This document shows positions 8,437-16,068 of a stretch of 64,000 nt of DNA, in pieces. A model generated the notes under the pieces. It did no database searches. It worked only from the letters and a program-made list of their open reading frames with translations, and was not told the DNA's origin. A program made the translations under genes and the position numbers. Each line of letters opens with the position of its first letter. Position 1 is the stretch's first letter. Source of the stretch: Cyanobium sp. WAJ14-Wanaka (GTDB taxonomy: Bacteria > Cyanobacteriota > Cyanobacteriia > PCC-6307 > Cyanobiaceae); contig NZ_JAGQAZ010000001.1 of the NCBI RefSeq assembly GCF_024345375.1, forward strand, positions 434,001 through 498,000, read 5' to 3'.

Positions 8437-9636
8437 GTGGGTGCTTTTTTGTTTTCCGTGAAACCCAGCTCTGCTGTCCACGACTCCATTGGGGTAGTTG
8501 GGGGAGGTCAGTTGGCCTTGATGTTGGCCATGGCCGGCCAGCAATTGGGTGTGGCTGTGCATGTGCAGACCCCCGGGGCGGCAGATCCAGCCACGGCAGT
8601 GGCGAGTTCTGTTGTGTTGGCTGCCCTGAGGGACAGCTCAGCCACCCGCAACCTGGCGTTGCGCAGCGGCGCGATCACCTTTGAGAATGAGTGGGTAGAC
8701 CTCGATTCCCTGCTGCTCCTCCAGGAATCGGGCATTCTCTTTGTGCCAAAGCTGGAGGCCCTGGCCCCCTTGGTAAGTAAGCGCAGTCAGCGGCAACTGC
8801 TGGATCGGTTGCATCTGCCCACTCCCCGCTGGTTTGACCTCCCTGCCGATGGCGTTTTGCCCGAGGGCAAGACATTCCCATTGATGGCCAAGGTTTCAAC
8901 GGGTGGCTACGACGGCAAGGGCACGGAGGTTTTGCACAGTCAGCAGCAACTTGATGCCCTGGTGGCCGGCGTAAAACCCGAGGAGTGGATTTTGGAGGAT
9001 CTGGTCGACTTCAGCATGGAGTTGTCCCAGTTGGCTTGCCGTGACCATTCCGGCCAGGTGCATTGCTATCCGTTGGTGCAAACCCACCAGCAGCAACAGG
9101 TTTGCGATTGGGTTCTGACCCCTGCGGCAGTGCCCCATGGGGCCCAGGCCTTTGCCCGCAACATTGCTGCCTCCCTACTCACCGCCCTCGACTACGTGGG
9201 AGTGCTGTCGGTGGAATTGTTCTATGGGCCTGGGGGAATGCAGGTGAATGAGATCGCCCCCCGCACCCACAATTCAGGCCATCTCACAATCGAGGCCTGC
9301 CAAACCAGCCAGTTTGAGCAGCAGGTCCGAATTGTGGCGCGTATGGCCCCAGGTCCCGTGGGCCTGAAGCTGCCCGGAGCCCTGATGGTCAACCTGCTGG
9401 GCTTTGAGCATTCCCAATCGGATTACGCCGAGAAGAGAGAGCAATTGGCCTGTTTGCCAGCTGCCTCTGTGCACTGGTATGGAAAGCAGGGATCCAGCCC
9501 CGGCCGAAAACTTGGCCATGTGACCTTGGTGCTCGATGGCAATTCGCACGACCACAGACTGGAGCAGGCCCAGCAGCGGCTAGCCCAGGTGCGGGCGATT
9601 TGGCCCCTGCCTATTGAGCACCCCTTGGCCTCCTGA
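8437..9636 (+). CDS. purK: 5-(carboxyamino)imidazole ribonucleotide synthase
   Basis: PurK uses ATP and bicarbonate to carboxylate AIR in purine synthesis. The protein has the N-terminal IGVVGGGQLALMLAMAG glycine-rich motif, then an ATP-grasp domain with PLMAKVSTGGYDGKGT, and the late VNEIAPRTHNSGHLTIEAC signature that binds metal-ATP. The GTG at 8437 gives 399 residues; an in-frame GTG at 8458 would give a length closer to the family and is equally possible. It is followed directly by the 6S RNA gene, a neighbourhood known in Synechococcus. Confidence 0.95.
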   Translation: MGAFLFSVKPSSAVHDSIGVVGGGQLALMLAMAGQQLGVAVHVQTPGAADPATAVASSVVLAALRDSSATRNLALRSGAITFENEWVDLDSLLLLQESGILFVPKLEALAPLVSKRSQRQLLDRLHLPTPRWFDLPADGVLPEGKTFPLMAKVSTGGYDGKGTEVLHSQQQLDALVAGVKPEEWILEDLVDFSMELSQLACRDHSGQVHCYPLVQTHQQQQVCDWVLTPAAVPHGAQAFARNIAASLLTALDYVGVLSVELFYGPGGMQVNEIAPRTHNSGHLTIEACQTSQFEQQVRIVARMAPGPVGLKLPGALMVNLLGFEHSQSDYAEKREQLACLPAASVHWYGKQGSSPGRKLGHVTLVLDGNSHDHRLEQAQQRLAQVRAIWPLPIEHPLAS

Positions 9637-9649
9637 AAAGCCGTTTAAG

Positions 9650-9839
9650 CTGGCGATGAACTGCTGTGTTGGTGACTGCCTTTCACAGTTTTCTGATCTG
9701 ACTCTCTTTCGACATGGGGGGTCTGCAGCGACGGCAAAGTAAACCGGCCTCGTAGCCGGAAACGGAGCCACGCCTTTGACCCCCCTTCTGGTTCTGCCAG
9801 GTCGAACACTGGGGCAAAACGGCACGGCGGTTCACCCTT
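9650..9839 (+). ncRNA. ssaA: 6S RNA
   Basis: No protein is encoded between purK and the P450 gene, but the stretch folds like 6S RNA, which mimics an open promoter and binds sigma-70 RNA polymerase. A closing stem pairs TGAACTGCTGTGTT (9657-9670) with GGCACGGCGGTTCA (9821-9834), allowing G-U pairs. Nested inside, TTCGAC (9708-9713) pairs with GTCGAA (9801-9806), GGGGGGTC (9716-9723) pairs perfectly with GACCCCCC (9778-9785), and CCGGC/GCCGG (9744-9759) forms the apical hairpin. Single-stranded flanks of about 35 and 15 bases form the central bubble. The size (about 185-190) and the position just after purK match the known cyanobacterial gene. Exact ends are estimated. Confidence 0.85.
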
Positions 9840-9877
9840 TTCCAGATTGGCTATTTCCGCTTCGATTCAGGTGGCGA

Positions 9878-11185
9878 TCAGGATGGCCTTGGGCCTGATC
9901 GCACTAGCAGACCATCCTTGGGAGAAGGGCTGGGAATAACCCTGAGGGTCAAGTCCTGTTCCGGTTCCAATGCCAGGCTCAGCTGCTTGAGAATCCCTAC
10001 TGCAAGTAGGCGAATTTCCAGCTCAGCCAGGGCCTTGCCAAGGCAGACCCGTTCGCCACCTCCAAAGGGCAGCAGGGTTGCTGAACTGCATCGGTCGTAA
10101 TGGCGCTTGGGCTGGAAGTTTCCAAGATCTTCTTCGTTGTTGCCGTGGATATGGCTGGCGCTGATGCTTACCTGCACCACCCTGTTGGCCGGGACCAGCA
10201 CATCTGCCAACACAATTGGCTCCAGGGTTTTGCGAAAGAAGCCGCCCACGGGCGGGGCAAGCCTCATCACTTCCTTCAAAACGGCATCAAGTCTTGGGGC
10301 TCGGCTTGCGTCGTAGGCCGTTACGGCCTCCCCTTCGCTCGGAGGCCAGGCCAATTCAGCCAGCTCCTCTTGAAGCCAAGCCAACTCTTCAGGGTGCTCC
10401 AGCAACTTCAACAGCAGACAGCTAAGGGATGAAGCTGTGGTTTCGTAGCCGGCAAATAGCAGCAATAGCAGTTGTTCTGCTACGTCTTCATCGCCCAGGC
10501 TGAGGCCAGCTTCATCCAGGCCGCCAGCAAGTAGGTCGAGCCCACCGCTGGCGAGGGCAGATCCTTTCGCTGCGGCTTCCTGGGCCTCCCCCAGCAGTTT
10601 CAACAGTCTTCTAAGTAGCCGTTGGCGAGCCTGAAGCGCACGGGAGTAGGCACTACCTGGCAGGGCAAATGGCAGGGAAAAAAGGCCCTGACACCAGGTT
10701 TCGAAGTCAACGAAAAGGTCTTCGCGATCAACAGCATTGAGCCCTAAAACCGTGCTGGCAATCACGCTGAAAGCAAATCGCCTCAGCTTTGGAACCAGGG
10801 CCACGGGATTTGCTTCGGCGAGTAAATCTTGCCGGAGTTCATTTACCAGTTTCACGATTGCCGGGCTGTAGCGCCTAAGAGCGGCTGTAGTAAATAGCTG
10901 CCCCACAACACGACGACGGGCTTTGTGCTCGGCCCCATTTCGATTTGCCAGGGATAGGGGGCCCAGCAGGTTGCGCACGCTGTCTGGCCACCAGCCCTCT
11001 ATGGCATCGCCCTGGGCGAAGAGGTCCTGGATGGCCCTATCTCCCCTAATGAAAACTGTGCGCTGCCCCAAAAGGGTGGTGCCATAGACATCGCCGTAGT
11101 GCTCAAAGCGCGAAAGGGCGAAATTTGGATCACGCAGGAAGGAGAGGGTTTCGATTATTCCAGTCACAGCAGGTGTGATTGGCAT
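9878..11185 (-). CDS. Cytochrome P450
   Basis: All P450 hallmarks are present: the I-helix LLFAGYETTASS, the K-helix ExxR within VLKEVMRLAPP, and the heme-binding loop LPFGGGERVCLGKALAELE, where the thiolate cysteine is about residue 381. The frame is open from 11287, but the first 34 residues look unlike coding sequence, so ATG 11185 (MPITPAVTG) is chosen, giving 435 residues. Length and lack of a membrane anchor resemble the soluble cyanobacterial CYP120 group, whose Synechocystis member hydroxylates retinoids. Substrate here is unknown. The gene is divergent from the peroxiredoxin-like gene. Confidence 0.92.
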   Translation of the reverse strand: MPITPAVTGIIETLSFLRDPNFALSRFEHYGDVYGTTLLGQRTVFIRGDRAIQDLFAQGDAIEGWWPDSVRNLLGPLSLANRNGAEHKARRRVVGQLFTTAALRRYSPAIVKLVNELRQDLLAEANPVALVPKLRRFAFSVIASTVLGLNAVDREDLFVDFETWCQGLFSLPFALPGSAYSRALQARQRLLRRLLKLLGEAQEAAAKGSALASGGLDLLAGGLDEAGLSLGDEDVAEQLLLLLFAGYETTASSLSCLLLKLLEHPEELAWLQEELAELAWPPSEGEAVTAYDASRAPRLDAVLKEVMRLAPPVGGFFRKTLEPIVLADVLVPANRVVQVSISASHIHGNNEEDLGNFQPKRHYDRCSSATLLPFGGGERVCLGKALAELEIRLLAVGILKQLSLALEPEQDLTLRVIPSPSPKDGLLVRSGPRPS

Positions 11186-11313
11186 TGGTCGAAGCGTGGC
11201 GGCTTCTTTTGTCAACAGGCAACCTCCAGGGCAATTACGAGGTTGTCTAATCGCTACGGCGAACTGCCCGCTTGGGCGCGCCAACATGAACTGCCTTGTT
11301 GCAACCTGTCCCC

Positions 11314-12054
11314 ATGTCCAGCCCTGCCAATCCCGGTCCTGCGCCCCTGCTTGAGCGTCTGGCTGGCGTGGCCGAGATGGGGCCTGGGCGGCGCCGCCTA
11401 GTGCTACTTCTTCCCCAGCTGGGGGATTTTGACAGCATCGAATACGCCCAGGTCCTGGTGCCTGTGCTGCCGAAACTGGAGTCCGCCGGCATCTCCGTGT
11501 TGGCGATCGGTATCGGCCAGGCTGCCGGTGCCGAGCGGTTTTGCGAGTTCACTGGATTCCCCCGCGATCGACTGCTTGTCGACGCCGAACCCCAATTGCA
11601 CCGTGACCTGGGGCTGTATCCGGGGTTGGGTCAGATCGGTGGACCCTGGCCAAACCTACTTTTGATGTGTGCCGGCATTGGCTCTCCCGGCACCTTGGCT
11701 GAGGTGTTGCGCGGTTATACGGGCGATCGCCAAGCCCCCCAGCGCATCGCCGACGATGAAACCATCCATGCCGGGCCCCTGCCGCCGATCAAGGGTTCGT
11801 TCTTTGCCCGGGCCGGAGGCACTGGCTTCCAGCGCCCCTTTGAGTTGGCCACCGTCAGGTTGCGCAACATGGCCGAGGTGGTGGGCCACTGGCGCACCTA
11901 TGTGCCTTGCGACGACTTCCTAACCCAGCGGGGTGGCACCTTCCTGCTGGATGCAGACGACTCTGTTCTCTATAGCTACCTAGACAAGGGCATCCTTGGA
12001 TTTTCCGAAACCATGGCCAGACCACTCAGCTTCCTGGATCCCTTTCTCGGCTGA
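11314..12054 (+). CDS. Peroxiredoxin-like (AhpC/TSA-related) family protein
   Basis: A protein of about 246 residues with a thioredoxin-like layout: strand LVLLLPQLGDFDSIEYAQVL, helix, then AGISVLAIGIGQAAGAERFCEFTGFP and LLVDAEPQLHRDLGLYP, as in the Prxl2/AAED1-type AhpC-TSA relatives. At the place where a peroxidatic cysteine would sit after the first strand (PQLGDFDS) there is none, so peroxidase activity by the usual route is unlikely. The frame begins at 11296, but ATG 11314 fits better. It precedes the photolyase on the same strand by about 20 bases and may share its transcript. Confidence 0.7.
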   Translation: MSSPANPGPAPLLERLAGVAEMGPGRRRLVLLLPQLGDFDSIEYAQVLVPVLPKLESAGISVLAIGIGQAAGAERFCEFTGFPRDRLLVDAEPQLHRDLGLYPGLGQIGGPWPNLLLMCAGIGSPGTLAEVLRGYTGDRQAPQRIADDETIHAGPLPPIKGSFFARAGGTGFQRPFELATVRLRNMAEVVGHWRTYVPCDDFLTQRGGTFLLDADDSVLYSYLDKGILGFSETMARPLSFLDPFLG

Positions 12055-12074
12055 ACAAGTCGGTACGCATCCCT

Positions 12075-13646
12075 ATGGGCCCCCTACAGGTTGTGTGGTT
12101 TAAGCGGGATCTGCGCACCGCAGACCATCGCCCCCTTGTGGAGGCGAGTCGGCGGGGTGCTGTGCTGCCCCTGTATGTGGTGGAGCCCGACTACTGGCAG
12201 CAGCCAGATAGCTCCGAGCGCCAATGGCAATTCTGCCGTGAAAGCCTGCTGGAGTTGCGCGATTGCCTGGCCCGCCTTGGTCAACCCCTGGTCGTGCGTA
12301 TTGGCCAGGTCGAGCAGGTCTTGGAGCGGGCCCATCGCCAGTTTGGTATTGCCAGCCTGTGGAGTCATGAAGAAACCGGCAATGGTTGGACCTACGCCCG
12401 TGATCTGCGGGTGGCGACCTGGGCACGGCATCACTCGATCGAGTGGCAGGAAATTCCCCAGTTCGGTGTAAGTCGACGGCTGGCAAGCCGGCAGGGCTGG
12501 GCACGCCGTTGGGAGGGGCGCATGGCCGAGGATCTGGTTGCTCCGCCGCCCCAACTCGAGACCCTTTCCGGCCTGGAGCCAGGTCCGATACCGAGCTCCC
12601 AGGAGTTAGCCCTGGCGCCGGATCCATGTCCGGGTCGTCAGCTGGGCGGTCGCAGCCAGGGGATAGGGGAGCTGCAGAGTTTTTTGGCTAAACGCAGTCG
12701 CCGCTACCAATCTGAACTTTCAAACCCGAGCACGGCAGTGGTCAGTTGCTCGCGTCTTTCACCGCACCTCAGCTGGGGAACCCTTTCTTTGCGCGAGGTG
12801 GTGCAGCAGACCCGGCAGCGCCGCGCTGGCTTGGCAGATGCGACCGGGGACCGCTACTGGAGCCGCTCCCTACAGCGCTTTGACGAGCGCCTTCACTGGC
12901 ATTGCCACTTCATTCAGAAGCTCGAAAGCCAGCCGAGCCTCGAATTCCGCGAGCTCCATCCCGCCACGGCCCAGCTCCGCAGCAGCGAACCAGAACGACT
13001 TACGGCCTGGGCAACCGGTTGCACTGGCCTGCCGTTTGTGGATGCCTGCATGCGCTCCCTAATTGCCACGGGCTGGCTCAATTTCCGAATGCGGGCAATG
13101 TTGGTTTCGGTGGCCAGCTACCAGCTGTGGCTCCCCTGGCAGGAGAGCGGCCTCCACCTGGCCCGGTTGTTTGTGGATTACGAGCCCGGAATCCACTGGA
13201 GCCAGTGTCAAATGCAATCAGGCACCACCGGCATCAATTCAATTCGCATCTACAACCCCCTCAAGCAGGGCCTCGACCACGATCCCCAGGGCCAGTTCAT
13301 CCGTCGCTGGATACCCGAATTGCGCCAGGTGCCGGCTGTGTATCTCCATCGGCCTTGGACCATGGATCTGCCAACCCAGGAGCGGGTGGGCTGCCTGTTG
13401 GGCTCCAGCTACCCACTGCCGATCGTCGACTGGGTAGAAGCTGCAGCTACTGCCCGTAGCAAGATCTGGGCCCTGCGCCAGCAGGAGGGATTTTCGGCCT
13501 TGGCCAGTGCCATCCACCAACGCCATGGCTCCAGGCGTGCTGGTGCCAGGAGTCCTGGACCCAGGCGCTCCAATTCGCGCTCCAGTTCCCGCAGCAGAGC
13601 AGCCCGGTTGGAGGCCGAAGGTCAGCTATGCCTTGACCTGGCCTGA
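12075..13646 (+). CDS. Cryptochrome/DNA photolyase family protein
   Basis: A flavoprotein of 523 residues. The N-terminal VVWFKRDLRTADHRPLVEA is the photolyase alpha/beta domain. The C-terminal FAD-binding domain shows TGCTGLPFVDACMRSLIATGWLNFRMRAMLVS, then WQESGLHLARLFVDYEPGIHWSQ and IRIYNPLKQG. Members repair UV pyrimidine dimers with light or act as blue-light sensors; sequence alone does not separate these here. The final 60 residues are rich in Arg and Ser (SRRAGARSPGPRRSNSRSSS), a basic tail that may bind nucleic acid or be disordered. A DUF2256 protein, often a companion of such photolyases, lies about 1.5 kb downstream. Confidence 0.9.
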   Translation: MGPLQVVWFKRDLRTADHRPLVEASRRGAVLPLYVVEPDYWQQPDSSERQWQFCRESLLELRDCLARLGQPLVVRIGQVEQVLERAHRQFGIASLWSHEETGNGWTYARDLRVATWARHHSIEWQEIPQFGVSRRLASRQGWARRWEGRMAEDLVAPPPQLETLSGLEPGPIPSSQELALAPDPCPGRQLGGRSQGIGELQSFLAKRSRRYQSELSNPSTAVVSCSRLSPHLSWGTLSLREVVQQTRQRRAGLADATGDRYWSRSLQRFDERLHWHCHFIQKLESQPSLEFRELHPATAQLRSSEPERLTAWATGCTGLPFVDACMRSLIATGWLNFRMRAMLVSVASYQLWLPWQESGLHLARLFVDYEPGIHWSQCQMQSGTTGINSIRIYNPLKQGLDHDPQGQFIRRWIPELRQVPAVYLHRPWTMDLPTQERVGCLLGSSYPLPIVDWVEAAATARSKIWALRQQEGFSALASAIHQRHGSRRAGARSPGPRRSNSRSSSRSRAARLEAEGQLCLDLA

Positions 13647-13659
13647 AGCTCCGACCCTT

Positions 13660-13677
13660 TGTAACGACCTGGTTACA
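13660..13677. promoter_or_regulatory. Perfect inverted repeat TGTAAC-N6-GTTACA
   Basis: In the 178 bp between the photolyase and doxX genes there is an exact dyad, TGTAAC GACCTG GTTACA. It lies about 150 bases upstream of the doxX start and 13 bases after the photolyase stop. Its form suits a homodimeric regulator site; as an RNA hairpin it has only six pairs and no U-run, so it is not a convincing terminator. The right arm GTTACATT also resembles one half of the cyanobacterial HLR1 element bound by RpaB, but no second direct repeat follows. I see nothing else in this spacer. Confidence 0.35.
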
Positions 13678-13824
13678 TTTGCCGGCCCAGGCGGGTCTGG
13701 CTAGGGCTTTGGATCTGGGCCTAGGGGCTGAGAGTTGCTGGCTTGACTGGAATGGGCGCCCATGGTCCGCCTGCTTCACGATTCTTAATTTGGCCTGCCA
13801 AGATTTCATAAATGCTTTTTTGCA

Positions 13825-14481
13825 ATGTCAACTTCTTTGCTGCTGGAGCTGATCGGGGGCTTTGCGGGGGGCTGCTTCGCCCTCTGGCTAGCGAGCCAGA
13901 GTCTGCCTTCGCCCCGTAATTCCGTTTTGGCGGGATTTGCTCGAATCAGGCCAACCCTCCTCTCCTACCTGACAGGCCCAGGAAAACTTGCTTCCTTCGG
14001 TCTTTTGCTGCTGCGTCTCAGCATCGGCGTGATGATGATCCACCACGGCCAGGAGAAACTCGCAGACCCGCAGCAATTTGCCAGCACCTACGTGGCCTCG
14101 TTGCACCTGCCTTTCCCCCTGTTTTTTGCCTATGCCGCCGGTTTCTCAGAGTTGATTGGCAGCTGGCTTGTGATCCTCGGGCTCCTTACGCCCATTGGAG
14201 CCCTGGCCCTCACCGGCACCATGGCAACGGCTGCCTACCAACACATCCTCACGGCTGGCCTGAACATTTACGTGCTGGAGCTGGTGGTGCTCTATCTGGG
14301 CGGCAGTTTGGCGTTGCTGTTTAACGGTCCAGGGCGCTTCTCCTTTGACGCCGCAATGTTGCCCCAAGTTTTGGAATCCCTTGATTCAATCAACCCTGCT
14401 CCGGAATCTGGGGATTCGGCGGCCTCGGAAGCGTTTACCCCAGCGGCCATCCCGGTGGAGGCCTTCGATCGGGTTGGCTGA
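13825..14481 (+). CDS. DoxX family membrane protein
   Basis: A 218-residue protein with about four hydrophobic helices in the core: LASFGLLLLRLSIGVMMIHHGQEKL (the DoxX 'R...ig..f...G..KL' start), FFAYAAGFSELIGSWLVILGLLTPIGALAL, a third (TGTMATAAYQHI), and VLELVVLYLGGSLALLF. DoxX proteins are small membrane proteins linked to redox or thiosulfate oxidation, without an agreed general function. An extra N-terminal hydrophobic segment precedes the core, and the last 45 residues are acidic and probably disordered. It precedes the hli cluster on the same strand. Confidence 0.85.
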   Translation: MSTSLLLELIGGFAGGCFALWLASQSLPSPRNSVLAGFARIRPTLLSYLTGPGKLASFGLLLLRLSIGVMMIHHGQEKLADPQQFASTYVASLHLPFPLFFAYAAGFSELIGSWLVILGLLTPIGALALTGTMATAAYQHILTAGLNIYVLELVVLYLGGSLALLFNGPGRFSFDAAMLPQVLESLDSINPAPESGDSAASEAFTPAAIPVEAFDRVG

Positions 14482-14530
14482 ATCTGGCAGGGGCATCGGA
14501 TCCCTGGCTTGCAAACGCCTGTCACAATGC

Positions 14531-14547
14531 GTTACAGTTTTCGTAAC
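14531..14547 (+). promoter_or_regulatory. Inverted repeat GTTAC-N7-GTAAC just upstream of hli
   Basis: GTTACAGTTTTCGTAAC lies 15-31 bases before the start codon of the first high-light-inducible gene. The left half (GTTACAGT) resembles an HLR1 half-site of the RpaB response regulator, which controls hli genes in cyanobacteria, but the second half is inverted and not direct. It could be an operator overlapping the promoter or a small hairpin in the leader. Weak evidence. Confidence 0.3.
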
Positions 14548-14561
14548 AATCCGCAACACCC

Positions 14562-14705
14562 ATGGCTGATTCCACCTCCCGCTTCGGTTTTGTTGAATTC
14601 GCTGAAACCTGGAATGGTCGCCTAGCCATGCTCGGCTTCGTGATTGGCCTGGGCACCGAGCTGCTCACCGGCCAGGGCATCCTTTCCCAAATCGGCTTGG
14701 GTTGA
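14562..14705 (+). CDS. hli: High-light-inducible protein (Hlip, one-helix chlorophyll-binding)
   Basis: A 47-residue ORF, read directly: RFGFVEFAETWNGRLAMLGF followed by one hydrophobic helix ending GQGILSQIGLG. The ExxNGRxAMxGF signature is that of the chlorophyll a/b-binding superfamily: Glu-Arg ion pairing and Asn/His ligands for chlorophyll. Hlips sit in thylakoids and protect photosystem II and chlorophyll biosynthesis complexes under excess light. The spacing to the following small ORF is five bases, suggesting a polycistronic hli message. Confidence 0.93.
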   Translation: MADSTSRFGFVEFAETWNGRLAMLGFVIGLGTELLTGQGILSQIGLG

Positions 14706-14710
14706 TCGCT

Positions 14711-14824
14711 GTGGAAACTGATTACACCGCTGCCATTGCCTTTTTGATTGGCCTAGTAGTTGTTTTTGGTGGCATGAGTACTTACGTACTTAGCCGCCCC
14801 ACCGACCTTTCTCAGAGATCCTGA
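14711..14824 (+). CDS. Small single-helix membrane protein (hypothetical)
   Basis: A 37-residue ORF from GTG 14711: an acidic N-terminus (ETDYTA), one hydrophobic helix (AIAFLIGLVVVFGGMSTYVL) and a polar tail (SRPTDLSQRS). This is the layout of small photosystem- or cytochrome-associated subunits, but I cannot match it to any named one (it is not PetN, PsbM, PsbT, PsbX or Psb30 by eye). It sits five bases after hli and overlaps the next tiny ORF. No strong ribosome-binding site is visible, so translation may depend on coupling to hli. Not recognised. Confidence 0.45.
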   Translation: METDYTAAIAFLIGLVVVFGGMSTYVLSRPTDLSQRS

Positions 14825-14901
14825 TGGTCGCGGCAATCACCGTTTTGCTTTTTAGCTCTTGGGTGATTACAGCCCTGAGCCAGCCGGATTTAGCTGGTTG
14901 A
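14824..14901 (+). CDS. Very small hydrophobic ORF (hypothetical)
   Basis: A 25-codon frame, ATG 14824 to TGA 14901, whose A overlaps the preceding TGA stop by one base. It encodes a hydrophobic segment (VAAITVLLFSSWVITAL) and a short tail SQPDLAG. The tight start-stop overlap and position between two hli genes suggest a real translated peptide, but at this length chance cannot be excluded. Confidence 0.25.
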   Translation: MVAAITVLLFSSWVITALSQPDLAG

Positions 14902-14944
14902 TTCTTTTTACACCCTTACCCGTTCTGGGCATCCGAGAAAAAAC

Positions 14945-15181
14945 ATGACCAATTCACCTGCAGGCCGCGAATGGCTTGAGCATCGGGCAGAGGAACTGAT
15001 CCTTATGGAACAGCTCAAGCGTGTTGAACTCTTCAATGGCCGTGCCGCCATGTTGGGCTTAGTTATCGGCATCATCACAGAAGGCCTTACTGGTTCTGGT
15101 ATTGCCCATCAAATTGGCCTGGGAGCTCTGGTTGACGGCTTTGCTGCCTGCCGCACCCAGTTTTTGCCCTTCTGTTTCTAA
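14945..15181 (+). CDS. hli: High-light-inducible protein (Hlip), longer form
   Basis: A 78-residue one-helix protein with an extended polar N-terminus (about 28 residues) before VELFNGRAAMLGLVIGIITEG, the Hlip chlorophyll-binding helix, and LTGSGIAHQIGLG. A C-terminal extension (ALVDGFAACRTQFLPFCF) follows, with two cysteines. The role is photoprotection of chlorophyll-protein complexes in thylakoids. ATG 14945 follows an A-rich leader (GAGAAAAAAC). It is the second Hlip in the cluster and probably belongs to the same light-stress message. Confidence 0.92.
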   Translation: MTNSPAGREWLEHRAEELILMEQLKRVELFNGRAAMLGLVIGIITEGLTGSGIAHQIGLGALVDGFAACRTQFLPFCF

Positions 15182-15199
15182 GGGCTACTTATCTACCTG

Positions 15200-15352
15200 A
15201 TGGCTGATCACATCGGGCGACCATCAAAGATTTGCCCGGCCTGTGGTCGGGCTTTTCAATGGCGCAAAAAATGGAAGGCCGTCTGGGAAGAGGTGCGCTA
15301 TTGCTCGGAGCGATGCCGCCGCAGACGATCCCCTGCTTCGAAAGGTTATTAG
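15200..15352 (+). CDS. DUF2256 domain-containing zinc-ribbon-like protein
   Basis: A 50-residue ORF, ATG 15200 to TAG 15352: [20 protein letters not shown] then [10 protein letters not shown]. The CxxC...CxxxC arrangement with the WRKKW core is DUF2256, a likely small metal-binding protein often encoded beside, or fused to, cryptochrome/photolyase family proteins; one is encoded about 1.5 kb upstream. Its stop overlaps the convergent nitroreductase stop over TTAG (15349-15352). A terminator-like hairpin lies within its first codons. Confidence 0.88.
   Translation: MADHIGRPSKICPACGRAFQWRKKWKAVWEEVRYCSERCRRRRSPASKGY
15234..15256 (+). terminator. Terminator-like hairpin inside the DUF2256 gene
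   Basis: GCCCGGCC (15234-15241) pairs with GGTCGGGC (15245-15252), with one G-U pair and a three-base loop, followed by TTTT. It lies 53 bases after the second hli stop and could end the hli transcript while overlapping codons 12-18 of DUF2256. In GC-rich coding DNA such hairpins also arise by chance. Confidence 0.3.
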
Positions 15353-15996
15353 ATGTGTTCGATTAGTTCGCCCGCCGGGTAGCGCACTTTGCCCAGGCTG
15401 GCGTACTTATCACTTGCATCTCGGTAGCCCGCTGCGCAGACCACGCAGCTGCGATAGGGGCTTTCCTCCAGTTTCAGGATCCTGTCGTATTCGGCGGGTG
15501 AAAAACCCTCAATCGGGCACGTATCGACCTCAAGCAATGCCGCAGCGGCCATAAATGTGCCAAGGGCGATATACACCTGGTTGCTGGCCCATTGGCCAAT
15601 TTGTTGACTGCGGGGACCGTTGATCAGGTCCTTGGCGATCATTTCCCGGTAAAAGCCAAGCGATTCACTTTCCACCGCTCTGGTCTCGGCCATGCAGCTG
15701 ATCAAGCGATCGGCTTCGGCCGCCTGAATGGTGCGCTCGGCCAAAAACACCACCAGGTGGGAGCCATCGGTGATTTGGCTTTGATTCCAGGAATGGGGCC
15801 GCAACTCAGCCCTCATCGCTGGGTTAGTTATCACCAAAAACTTCCAGGGCTGTAGGCCATAGCTAGACGGGCTCTGGACCAGGCTGTTTTCCAGGGCGGC
15901 CCAGGTGCTGGCGTCGATCTGCCGCTGGGGATCAAACACCTTGGTGGCGTAGCGCCAGGCCAGGGCTTCGTTTAGCTGCTGGGCAGTGATCGCCAT
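15349..15996 (-). CDS. Nitroreductase family NAD(P)H-dependent oxidoreductase
   Basis: A 215-residue FMN enzyme of the NfsB type: an N-terminal [13 protein letters not shown] with the FMN phosphate-binding Arg/Lys pattern, [15 protein letters not shown], the central [15 protein letters not shown], and the C-terminal GF(S)P..YD..LKL and [13 protein letters not shown] strands. Such enzymes reduce nitro compounds, quinones or flavins; the physiological substrate is unknown. ATG 15996. Its stop overlaps the convergent DUF2256 stop by four bases. Confidence 0.88.
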   Translation of the reverse strand: MAITAQQLNEALAWRYATKVFDPQRQIDASTWAALENSLVQSPSSYGLQPWKFLVITNPAMRAELRPHSWNQSQITDGSHLVVFLAERTIQAAEADRLISCMAETRAVESESLGFYREMIAKDLINGPRSQQIGQWASNQVYIALGTFMAAAALLEVDTCPIEGFSPAEYDRILKLEESPYRSCVVCAAGYRDASDKYASLGKVRYPAGELIEHI

Positions 15997-16068
15997 GGCT
16001 CGAACTAGGGATGCTTGAGCGTCATTGTGGGCCTTGGCTCCCCTGACTGCACCACCCTTCCGTTAGCG

